64,000 nt of DNA, taken from assembly GCF_009936375.1 (NCBI RefSeq), contig NZ_AP022332.1, forward strand, positions 2,103,501 to 2,167,500, read 5' to 3'. This document shows, piece by piece, positions 53,314-61,269 of this stretch. The notes under the pieces were generated by a model. That model searched no databases. It was not told the origin of the DNA and saw only the letters and a program-made list of their open reading frames with translations. The translations under genes and the position numbers were made by a program. Numbering within the stretch: the stretch's first letter is position 1; every line of letters begins with the position of its first letter. The DNA is from Methylosinus sp. C49. Lineage in GTDB: Bacteria > Pseudomonadota > Alphaproteobacteria > Rhizobiales > Beijerinckiaceae.

Positions 53314-54642
53314 TCAACCGGGAAACGCGGCGTGCAGCAACGCAATCGCTGTCGCTCTCGAAGCGGCGAGCTCGGCGTTCCATCGCTCCATAATCTCCGC
53401 ATCCGGCGCATCGCGACCCGCGAATTGCGCGAGATATTCCGCACGATCGGCTTGGCGAGTGGAGACAGGAACCGAACCGGCGAGGCGACGCGCCTCCGCG
53501 ATTCGCTCGGCATCTTTACCTGTCGCATTGCCGAGCCGAGCCTCTGCGTCGTGGATAGACCGCCAGAGCGTCGTCACCTCGGCATGGCGCGTCGCGAAGG
53601 CGATGTCGAATAGCGCACGAACGATTCCCGGCCGATGACGTCCGAGGTCGAAGTCATAGTCGAAAATATTCTCTCTGCGCAGGTCGAAAGGATTGATGCG
53701 AGCCTCGCTCCCGGTCGGACGATAGGCGTCGGGACGCGCCGGATGCCGTACGCTGTCCGCTTCCAGCAATATTTTCTGTCCGTCGCAGGAGAGGACGAAG
53801 TCGACGAATGCCTTCGCCGTATCGAACTTCCGGGTCGACGAGGTGACGGCGATATTGCTCGGCAGAAATGCGGTGCGCGCTGGATAGGCGAAGGCGATCG
53901 GCGCGCCATTGGCGCGAGCCGAGAGCGCCAGGAAATCGATCGTCAGTCCGATCGGCGCTTCGCCCTCCTCGACCGCGGCGGCCGGACCGCGCCCGTGCGC
54001 GACGAGGCGAGCATTAGCGATGAGCTCGCTCACGATCGCCCAGCCGCGCTCCCAGCCCTCTGCTTGCAAGATGACGTCATATAAAGCCGGCGCAAATCCG
54101 ACCTTGCTCGGAATGGGAACGACGATTTGATCGGCAAAAATGGGCGAGGCGAGATCACCCCAGCTTTTCGGCTCGGGCAGGCCGCGCTCTCGAAGCAGAG
54201 AGGGATTGAGCGCGAAGCCGTAGCCTGCGAGGTCATAGGCCTCGTACATCCCTGACGAATCCGATAGCGACTGATTGCCGACGCGCCCCGGCAGCACCGC
54301 GCGATCGACGACGATCGGGCGGAGCGCTCCCTGATCACGCAGAAGCGGGAAGTTGGGAGAAGGAGCCCAATAGACGTCGACGCCTCCCTGGTCTGGTCCG
54401 CTCAGCAGAGCGAGAGCGTCGCGTGAATGCTTCCAGACGAATTGGACATGGGCCTCCGGGTGTCGTCGTTCGAACTCCCGCTCGTATCGCGTCGTGAGCT
54501 CTTCGGGAAAGCTGGTCACCACGATGAGCGGGGCGTTATCGGCGCGCGCACGCGGCGACAGGCCGCAAGTGAGAGCGAACGCCGCGGGCGCAGCGCCGAT
54601 AAGCAAGCTCCGGCGCGTCGGGGAGGAGGAGAACAACGCCAT
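53314..54642 (-). CDS. Periplasmic ABC-type solute-binding protein, Tat-exported
   Basis: 442 aa. Twin-arginine signal (TRRSLLIGAAPAAFALTCGL, RR at residues 9-16) and ARA cleavage, then a type II periplasmic-binding fold (LIVVTSFPEELTTRYEREFE, DVYWAPSPNFPLL, VGFAPALYDVILQ, AYPARTAFLPSNIAVTSST). Resembles iron(III)/AfuA-FbpA-type or phosphoglycerate PgtC-type binding proteins. The last ~100 residues (after LRRENIFDYDFDL) are an additional helical tail with an ADRAEYLAQFAGR segment not found in simple binding proteins. No permease or ATPase gene is adjacent. Divergent from the formate dehydrogenase operon. Confidence 0.85.
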   Translation of the reverse strand: MALFSSSPTRRSLLIGAAPAAFALTCGLSPRARADNAPLIVVTSFPEELTTRYEREFERRHPEAHVQFVWKHSRDALALLSGPDQGGVDVYWAPSPNFPLLRDQGALRPIVVDRAVLPGRVGNQSLSDSSGMYEAYDLAGYGFALNPSLLRERGLPEPKSWGDLASPIFADQIVVPIPSKVGFAPALYDVILQAEGWERGWAIVSELIANARLVAHGRGPAAAVEEGEAPIGLTIDFLALSARANGAPIAFAYPARTAFLPSNIAVTSSTRKFDTAKAFVDFVLSCDGQKILLEADSVRHPARPDAYRPTGSEARINPFDLRRENIFDYDFDLGRHRPGIVRALFDIAFATRHAEVTTLWRSIHDAEARLGNATGKDAERIAEARRLAGSVPVSTRQADRAEYLAQFAGRDAPDAEIMERWNAELAASRATAIALLHAAFPG

Positions 54643-54914
54643 GGAGCCTCGCTATGTGTTCAAATTACATGTTTATAGAGATATTGCAGCGCAGCATTGA
54701 AAGTCAATATAGACAGAGGTGGTGAAAATAGGCATATGGCGCCGTTTCTAGCGGCAGCCGCCCAAAAAACTTGCTAATCATCGACATGTAAAGCTTGTAT
54801 ATAATATGCCCGATCAGCCGCTCTCTGCGGCCGCTTCGCTGCGACCGTACGAAAATCGATTGCGGAAGAACGGCTCGAGAGAACTGCTCTCGAATTCGAA
54901 AAAGGGCCACTGGC
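54643..54914. other. Divergent AT-rich promoter region before formate dehydrogenase
   Basis: 272 bases, much less GC than its surroundings. Holds a small dyad ATTGA-AAG-TCAAT (54696-54708) and a TATAAT (54800-54805) that may be a -10 for fdhB, leaving about 105 bases of leader; no clear -35 is present at 17 bases. No riboswitch recognised. Confidence 0.4.
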
Positions 54915-56627
54915 GTGAGCAAGCATGACGTCCATGACGTTCTCAAATTCGAGCATCCTGGCGCTGGGCGCCGCCGGGGTCGCGCGACGCCGAAAGGTCG
55001 TCAGATCGATCCCGACGCCGCGCATGAGATCGCCGAGCTGCTGGGCGACAGATCGCGCCAGCGCGACCTTCTGATCGAATATCTGCATCTCATTCAGGAT
55101 CGCTATCAGCAGATTTCCGCCGCGCATCTCGCGAGCCTCGCCGATGAGATGGGCCTGTCCTTCGCCGAGGTCTTCGAGACAGCGACCTTCTACGCGCATT
55201 TCGACGTGGTGAAGGAGGGCGATCCGAAAATTCCACCGATCACCATCCGGGTCTGCGAGTCGGTCTCCTGCATGATCCACGGCTCGGAGCGGCTGTTCGC
55301 GGAATTGCAGGCGAAGGCCGGTCCGAACATTCGCATCCTGCGCGCGCCATGCGTCGGCCGCTGCGACACGGCGCCGGTCGCCGAGGTCGGTCATTATTTC
55401 GTCGATGCGGCGACGGTCGAGACAGTGCTGCACGCGGCCGCGCACGGCCACACCCATCCCGATATTCCCGAGTACATCGGCTATGAGGCCTATGTCGCGG
55501 CGGGCGGCTATGCGCTGCTGGCGAAAATCCGTACGGGCGAATTCAGCGTCGATGCGGTCCTCGACGGCCTCGATCATTCGGGTCTGCGCGGCCTCGGCGG
55601 CGCCGGTTTTCCGACAGGCCGCAAATGGCGCTCGGTGAGGGCCGAGAAGGGGCCGCGCCTCATGTGCGTCAACGGCGACGAGGGCGAGCCTGGCACGTTC
55701 AAAGACCGCTATTATCTCGAGCGCGATCCGCATCGTTTCCTCGAAGGGATGCTGATCGGCGCGCATGTCGTCGACGTCACCGACGTCTATATCTATTTGC
55801 GCGACGAATATCCGGCAATCCATGAAATTCTGCGGCGCGAGATCGCGAAGCTCCCGCCGGGCGGCCCGCAGGTTCATCTGCGCCGCGGCGCCGGCGCTTA
55901 CATCTGCGGCGAAGAATCGTCGCTGATCGAGAGCGTCGAAGGCAAGCGCGGGCTGCCGCGGCAGAAGCCGCCCTTTCCGTTCCAGGTGGGGCTCTTCGGC
56001 CGTCCGACGCTCATCAACAATGTCGAGACGCTCTATTGGATGCGCGACATTCTGGAGAAGGGCGGCGATTGGTGGGCGAGCCAGGGCCGCAACGGCTCCA
56101 AGGGTCTGCGCAGCTATTCCGTCTCCGGCCGCGTCAAGGAGCCGGGCATGAAGCTCGCGGCCGCCGGCCTCACCATTCGCGAGCTCATCGACGAATGCTG
56201 CGGCGGCATGGCGGAGGGCCAAAGCTTCGCGGCCTATCTGCCGGGCGGCGCCTCGGGCGGCATTCTGCCGGCCTCCATGGGGGATATCCCGCTCGATTTC
56301 GGCAAGCTCGAGGAATATGGCTGCTTCATCGGCTCCGCCGCCGTCGTCGTGCTCTCCGACAAGGACGACATACGCGACGTGTCTATCAATCTCATGCGCT
56401 TCTTCGAGGATGAGAGCTGCGGGCAATGCACGCCCTGCCGCGTCGGCACGGCCAAGGCGGTGAAGCTGATGGAGCGCCCGATATGGGACGCGGCGCTGCT
56501 CGCCGAATTGTCTCAGACGATGCGGGACGCCTCGATCTGCGGCCTGGGGCAGGCCGCCTCCAACCCTCTGATGAGCGTGATCCGCTATTTCGGGCCTACA
56601 ATCGAGCCGCGGCAGGCGGCCGAGTGA
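54915..56627 (+). CDS. fdh1B: NAD-dependent formate dehydrogenase, beta subunit (NuoE-NuoF fusion)
   Basis: 570 aa from a GTG start (MSKHDVHDVLKFEHPG). Residues about 30-160 are NuoE/FdsG-like with a [2Fe-2S] set Cys114, Cys119, Cys146, Cys150 (VCESVSC and PCVGRC). From about 200 on it is NuoF/FdsB-like: GLRGLGGAGFPTGRKW (FMN), NGDEGEPGTFKDRYY (NADH), GAGAYICGEESSLIES, and [4Fe-4S] Cys502, 505, 508 (ESCGQCTPC) plus Cys542. The fusion is the form known in FDH1 of Methylobacterium extorquens. It passes electrons from the alpha subunit to NAD+. The alpha gene follows 13 bases later. Confidence 0.96.
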   Translation: MSKHDVHDVLKFEHPGAGRRRGRATPKGRQIDPDAAHEIAELLGDRSRQRDLLIEYLHLIQDRYQQISAAHLASLADEMGLSFAEVFETATFYAHFDVVKEGDPKIPPITIRVCESVSCMIHGSERLFAELQAKAGPNIRILRAPCVGRCDTAPVAEVGHYFVDAATVETVLHAAAHGHTHPDIPEYIGYEAYVAAGGYALLAKIRTGEFSVDAVLDGLDHSGLRGLGGAGFPTGRKWRSVRAEKGPRLMCVNGDEGEPGTFKDRYYLERDPHRFLEGMLIGAHVVDVTDVYIYLRDEYPAIHEILRREIAKLPPGGPQVHLRRGAGAYICGEESSLIESVEGKRGLPRQKPPFPFQVGLFGRPTLINNVETLYWMRDILEKGGDWWASQGRNGSKGLRSYSVSGRVKEPGMKLAAAGLTIRELIDECCGGMAEGQSFAAYLPGGASGGILPASMGDIPLDFGKLEEYGCFIGSAAVVVLSDKDDIRDVSINLMRFFEDESCGQCTPCRVGTAKAVKLMERPIWDAALLAELSQTMRDASICGLGQAASNPLMSVIRYFGPTIEPRQAAE

Positions 56628-56640
56628 GCGATCTTTTCGG

Positions 56641-59424
56641 ATGGAAGCGATGACCGACAAAATTTCTTTCGAGCTCGACGGCCAGACGGTCGAAGCCGCG
56701 CCCGGCGAGACGATCTGGCAGGTGGCCAAGCGGGTCGGAACGGAAATCCCGCATCTTTGCTATTCGCCCGAGCCCGATTATCGCCCGGACGGCAATTGCC
56801 GCGCCTGCATGGTCGAGATCAAAGGGGAGCGGGTGCTGGCGGCCTCCTGCATGCGCAAGGCGACGGCGGGGCTGAAGGTAGAGACGCAGAGCGCCCGCGC
56901 GGTCACGGCGCGTAAGATGGTGATGGAGCTGATCGTCGCCGATCAGCCGCCGCGTGAGACGACGCATGATCCGTCGTCCAAGCTCTGGACCTGGGCCGAG
57001 AAAAGCGGCGTCACGACGAGCCGTTTCCCGGCCGCCGAACGCTGGGAGGGAGATGCGAGCCATCCCGCGATGCGCGTCAATCTCGACGCCTGCATTCAAT
57101 GCGGCCTCTGCGTGCGCGGATGCCGCGAGATACAGGTCAATGACGTCATCGGCGTCGCCTATCGCAATCATCATTCGAAGATCGTCTTCGATTTCGACGA
57201 TCCGATGGGCGAATCCACCTGCGTCGCCTGCGGCGAATGCGTGCAGACCTGCCCGACCGGCGCGCTGATGCCGGCGGCGCTGATCGACGACGCCACGCAG
57301 CAGCGCAAGTTCCATCCCGACCGGACGGTCGACTCGCTCTGTCCCTTCTGCGGCGTCGGGTGTCAGGTCTCTTATCAGGTCAAGGACGATCGTATCGTCT
57401 ATGCCGAGGGCAAGAACGGCCCCGCTAACCATAATCGTCTCTGCGTGAAGGGGCGCTTCGGCTTCGATTACATTCATCACCCGCATCGCCTGACCAAGCC
57501 GCTCATTCGTCTGCCGAACACGCCGAAGAGCGCCGACGCCCAAGTCGATCCTGCCAATCCCTTCACGCACTTTCGCGAGGCGAGCTGGGAAGAGGCGTTG
57601 GACGCGGCGGCGGCAGGACTCGCCCGCGTGCGCGATGCGCATGGCTCGAAGGCGCTCGCCGGCTTCGGCTCCGCCAAGGGCTCGAATGAAGAGGCCTATC
57701 TCTTCCAAAAGCTCGTGCGCACGGGATTCGGCTCCAACAACGTCGATCATTGCACGCGCCTCTGCCACGCCTCTTCCGTCGCCGCTCTGATCGAGGGACT
57801 GAACTCCGGCGCGACAACTGCGCCCTTCATCGCGGCGCTCGACGCCGAGCTCATCGTCGTTATCGGCTCCAATCCGACGAGCAATCATCCGGTCGCCGCC
57901 AGCTTCATCAAGAACGCGGTCAAGAAGCACGGCGCCAAGCTCGTGGTGATGGACCCGCGCCGTCAGCCCTTGTCGCGCCACGCCTGGAAGCATCTCTCTT
58001 TCAAGCCGGGCGCGGATGTGGCGCTGCTCAACGCCATGCTGCACACGATCATCACCGAAGGTCTGACCGACGAGCAATACATCGCCGGCTACACGGAGAA
58101 TTACGAGGAGCTGCGCCAACGCATCGTCGAGTTTCCGCCGGAGAAAATGCAGGAGGTCTGCGGGATCGACGCGCAGACCATCAAGGAGGTGGCGCGGGCC
58201 TATGCGAAGTCGCGCGCATCCATCATCTTCTGGGGCATGGGCGTCAGCCAGCATGTCCATGGCACCGACAATGTGCGCTGCCTGATCGCGCTCGCTCTCG
58301 TCACTGGACAGGTCGGCCGGCCCGGGACCGGCCTGCATCCGCTGCGCGGCCAGAACAATGTGCAGGGCGCGTCGGACGCGGGCATCATCCCGATGGTTTA
58401 TCCGGATTATCAATCGGTCGAGAAGGCGGAGGTGCGCGAGTTCTTCGAGGAATTCTGGGGCCAAAAGCTCGACCCCCAGCGCGGCCTCACTGTCGTCGAG
58501 ATCATGAATGCGATCCACGCCGATGAAATCCGCGGCATGTATATAGAGGGCGAGAATCCGGCAATGTCGGACCCCGACCTCAATCATGCGCGCGCCGCGC
58601 TCGCCAAGCTCGAGCATCTCGTCGTGCAGGACCTGTTTGTGACGGAGACCGCTTTCCACGCCGACGTCATTCTTCCGGCTTCCGCCTTCGCCGAGAAGAC
58701 GGGGACCTTCACCAATACGGATCGCCGCGTCCAGATGGCGCGCGCGGTGGTGCCGCCGCCCGGCGATGCTCGGCAGGACTGGTGGATCATTCAGGAGGTG
58801 GCGAAGCGCCTCGGCTGCGACTGGAGCTATTCCGGTCCCTCGGAGATTTTCGCCGAAATGGCGCGGACGATGCCGTCGCTGAACAACATCACCTGGGAGC
58901 GGCTGGAGCGCGAAGGCGCCGTGACCTATCCGGTCGATGCGCCGGATCAGCCGGGCAATGAGATCATCTTCGCATCCGGCTTTCCGACAGCGAGCGGGCG
59001 CGGCAAGATCGTGCCGGCCAATGTATCGCCGCCGGACGAATTGCCGGATGCGGACTATCCGATGGTGTTGTCGACGGGCCGCGTGCTCGAACATTGGCAC
59101 ACAGGCTCGATGACGCGCCGCGCCGGCACGCTGGACGAGATCGAGCCCGAGGCGACCGCCTTCATGACGCCCAAGGATATGCGGCGGATGGGGCTCGCAG
59201 CCGGAGACTTCATCCTGCTGGAGACGCGCCGAGGCGCGATCGAGGTCAAGGTGCGCGCCGACCGCGATGTGCCGGAGAACTTCGTTTTCATGCCCTTCTG
59301 CTATGCGGAAGCGGCCGCCAATCTGCTGACCAATCCGGCGCTCGATCCCTTCGGCAAGATTCCGGAGTTCAAATTCTGCGCGGCGCGGGTTCGGCCGGCG
59401 TTGGCGCAGAACGCCGCAGAGTAA
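56641..59424 (+). CDS. fdh1A: NAD-dependent formate dehydrogenase, alpha (catalytic) subunit
   Basis: 927 aa molybdopterin enzyme, oxidises formate to CO2 (reverse reaction possible). N-terminal NuoG-like part with [2Fe-2S] Cys40, 53, 56, 70; two ferredoxin clusters CIQCGLCVRGC (151-161) and CVACGECVQTC (194-204); the bis-MGD domain with [4Fe-4S] CPFCGVGC and Cys268; and the active-site pair Cys375-His376 in DHCTRLCHAS, a Cys not selenocysteine. In the FDH1 branch the metal is tungsten; Mo cannot be excluded. Codon TGC at the active site (57763). An ATG nine bases after the first gives the start MTDKISFELDG. Confidence 0.97.
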   Translation: MEAMTDKISFELDGQTVEAAPGETIWQVAKRVGTEIPHLCYSPEPDYRPDGNCRACMVEIKGERVLAASCMRKATAGLKVETQSARAVTARKMVMELIVADQPPRETTHDPSSKLWTWAEKSGVTTSRFPAAERWEGDASHPAMRVNLDACIQCGLCVRGCREIQVNDVIGVAYRNHHSKIVFDFDDPMGESTCVACGECVQTCPTGALMPAALIDDATQQRKFHPDRTVDSLCPFCGVGCQVSYQVKDDRIVYAEGKNGPANHNRLCVKGRFGFDYIHHPHRLTKPLIRLPNTPKSADAQVDPANPFTHFREASWEEALDAAAAGLARVRDAHGSKALAGFGSAKGSNEEAYLFQKLVRTGFGSNNVDHCTRLCHASSVAALIEGLNSGATTAPFIAALDAELIVVIGSNPTSNHPVAASFIKNAVKKHGAKLVVMDPRRQPLSRHAWKHLSFKPGADVALLNAMLHTIITEGLTDEQYIAGYTENYEELRQRIVEFPPEKMQEVCGIDAQTIKEVARAYAKSRASIIFWGMGVSQHVHGTDNVRCLIALALVTGQVGRPGTGLHPLRGQNNVQGASDAGIIPMVYPDYQSVEKAEVREFFEEFWGQKLDPQRGLTVVEIMNAIHADEIRGMYIEGENPAMSDPDLNHARAALAKLEHLVVQDLFVTETAFHADVILPASAFAEKTGTFTNTDRRVQMARAVVPPPGDARQDWWIIQEVAKRLGCDWSYSGPSEIFAEMARTMPSLNNITWERLEREGAVTYPVDAPDQPGNEIIFASGFPTASGRGKIVPANVSPPDELPDADYPMVLSTGRVLEHWHTGSMTRRAGTLDEIEPEATAFMTPKDMRRMGLAAGDFILLETRRGAIEVKVRADRDVPENFVFMPFCYAEAAANLLTNPALDPFGKIPEFKFCAARVRPALAQNAAE

Positions 59425-59461
59425 GGCGACGCCCGCGGACGTTTCACGAAGCGTCCGCGGA

Positions 59462-60718
59462 TTACCTCAAAAGCGCATAATCGACGAAGGCGACCTTGTC
59501 GCCCGGGGCGACGCGCTCGACATCCTCCGCCAATTCGACGAAGCCATGCGTCCGCGTGAGCGACGTCAGCACGGCCGCGCCCTCGACCGGATATTTCTCG
59601 GCGATCGTATCGCCCGTCGCGTCGTCGCGGAGCGACACGCGCACATATTCGCGCCGCCCTTTCTTTTTCTTATATTTGAAGCCGGATGTGACCGCGAGCC
59701 TGCGCGCCGGCTCGAATGCGGCGCCTAAGAGAGCCGCGATCAGCGGCCTCACGACATGAACGAAAGTGACGAAGACGGCGACGGGGTTTCCGGGCAGGCC
59801 GACGAAAGGCGTTCCGCCGATCACGCCCATGGCGACGGGGCGACCGGGCTTGATGGCGAGACGCCAGAAGGCGAGCGAATCCTCCGCGCCGATCGCCTTC
59901 TTCACATGGTCTTCTTCTCCGACCGACACGCCGCCCGAGGTCAATACGAGATCGTGCGTCGCCGCCGCCTCGTGCAAGGCTCTGCTGATGATGTCGGGAT
60001 CGTCGGCGAGCACGCCGAGATCGTCGACCTCGACGCCGAGGCGCCCGAGCAGCGCATGCAGCAGAAAACGGTTCGCGTCGTAGATCGCCGCCGGACGCAA
60101 TGGCTCGCCAGGGGAAAGCACTTCGTCTCCGGTGGAAAAAATCGCCGCACGTAAGCGCCGCCGAACGGGAAGATGCGCGACGCCGAGCGCGGCGGCGAGG
60201 CCTATGTCTTCCGGTGTGAGGCGCCGGCCCTTCGGCAAGGCCGGATCACCGGCGCTTATGTCTTCGCCGCGCAGGCGCCGGTTGGCGCCGAGCGTGAGGC
60301 CCGGGGGCAGCGCGACGGAACCGTCCTCCAGCAGACGGCAATCCTCCTGCATGAAGATGGTGTCCAGTCCTTCCGGCATGGACGCGCCGGTGAAGATGCG
60401 CACGGCGGCGGCGCTCTCCAACGCCGGCTCCGGCGCATGTCCCGCCGCCACGCGGCTGCCGACCGGGAGGATGGTCTCGGCGCCCGGCGTCAGATCGCCG
60501 AAGCGAACCGCATAACCGTCGACGGCCGAATTGTCGAAGCGAGGCAAATCGATCGGCGCGACGAGCGCCTCGGCGAGAACGCGCCCCTCGGCGGCAAAGA
60601 GCGAAACACTCTCGAGTCCCTCGACGCATGGGATGCGCGCGAGTAGGAGCGCGACCGCGTCATCGACGCGCATCGGCTTCTCGCCGGCCGAAAAACTGTC
60701 CTTGCCGAGCTGCGCCAT
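59462..60718 (-). CDS. moeA: Molybdopterin molybdenumtransferase MoeA
   Basis: 418 aa. MoeA ligates molybdate to adenylated molybdopterin. All landmarks are present: DNSAVDGYAVRFGDL, RIFTGASMPEGLDTI, the molybdopterin-binding IFSTGDEV, TSGGVSVGEEDHVKKAIG and the C-terminal LPGNPVAVFVTFVHVVRPLI. The C-terminal basic stretch (GFKYKKKKGRREYVRV) is typical of alphaproteobacteria. Convergent with the formate dehydrogenase genes that need the cofactor. The mobB gene ends three bases upstream, in the same leftward operon. Confidence 0.96.
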   Translation of the reverse strand: MAQLGKDSFSAGEKPMRVDDAVALLLARIPCVEGLESVSLFAAEGRVLAEALVAPIDLPRFDNSAVDGYAVRFGDLTPGAETILPVGSRVAAGHAPEPALESAAAVRIFTGASMPEGLDTIFMQEDCRLLEDGSVALPPGLTLGANRRLRGEDISAGDPALPKGRRLTPEDIGLAAALGVAHLPVRRRLRAAIFSTGDEVLSPGEPLRPAAIYDANRFLLHALLGRLGVEVDDLGVLADDPDIISRALHEAAATHDLVLTSGGVSVGEEDHVKKAIGAEDSLAFWRLAIKPGRPVAMGVIGGTPFVGLPGNPVAVFVTFVHVVRPLIAALLGAAFEPARRLAVTSGFKYKKKKGRREYVRVSLRDDATGDTIAEKYPVEGAAVLTSLTRTHGFVELAEDVERVAPGDKVAFVDYALLR

Positions 60719-60720
60719 GT

Positions 60721-61269
60721 CTAATCCTTCTCGGAATCAAAGCTCGCATACGCTGTTTCGAGCGTCGCTATGGTCTCGTCTATCGGGCGAGCGTGCGCGT
60801 CGATCAGATCTGCTATTCTCTCGACATCGTCGAGCGAGGCGTGAGGAAGCGCGCCTTCCGCCAGATCGCTCGCGAGCGCCACGATCGTCTCGTCATCGGG
60901 ATGGAGAAACGGCTTGCCATTGGCGGCGCGATGAACCTCGATCTTGACGTGCGGATCGGTCTTGAAGCCCTCGACCAGCACGAGGTCGACGGGGCCGAGC
61001 ATGCGCAGCAGATCGGCGAGGCGCGGCTCCGGGGCGCCGCGCAATTCGTGCATCAGAACGAAGCGATTGGCGGAGGAGACGAGCACCTCCGTCGCGCCCG
61101 CCTCGCGATGCAGCCACGAGTCCTTGCCCGGCTTGTCGACGTCGAAATTGTGATGCGCGTGCTTGAGCGTCGAGACGGTGAGGCCGCGCTCGCGCAGAAG
61201 CGGAACCAGTTTCACGATGAGCGTGGTTTTTCCTGCGCCGCTCCAGCCGGCGAAACCGATCACGCGCAT
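60721..61269 (-). CDS. mobB: Molybdopterin-guanine dinucleotide biosynthesis adapter MobB
   Basis: 182 aa GTPase. Walker A GWSGAGKTTLIVKL (about residues 8-21), TLKHAHHNFDVDKPGKDSW with conserved His/Asp switch, then VEGFKTDPHVKIEVHR. Start at 61269 overlaps the end of the upstream MoeA-fusion gene by 10 bases. MobB assists MobA in forming the bis-MGD cofactor. MobA is not in the window. Part of a leftward operon with moeA. Confidence 0.93.
   Translation of the reverse strand: MRVIGFAGWSGAGKTTLIVKLVPLLRERGLTVSTLKHAHHNFDVDKPGKDSWLHREAGATEVLVSSANRFVLMHELRGAPEPRLADLLRMLGPVDLVLVEGFKTDPHVKIEVHRAANGKPFLHPDDETIVALASDLAEGALPHASLDDVERIADLIDAHARPIDETIATLETAYASFDSEKD

Noticed and set aside
57763-57765. 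Possible selenocysteine codon in formate dehydrogenase
   Set aside because: The active-site codon is TGC (Cys375), so no selenocysteine.
54774-59100. Long leftward open frames opposite both formate dehydrogenase genes
   Set aside because: Shadows of strongly coding genes; composition is His/Arg/Asp-rich without motifs.
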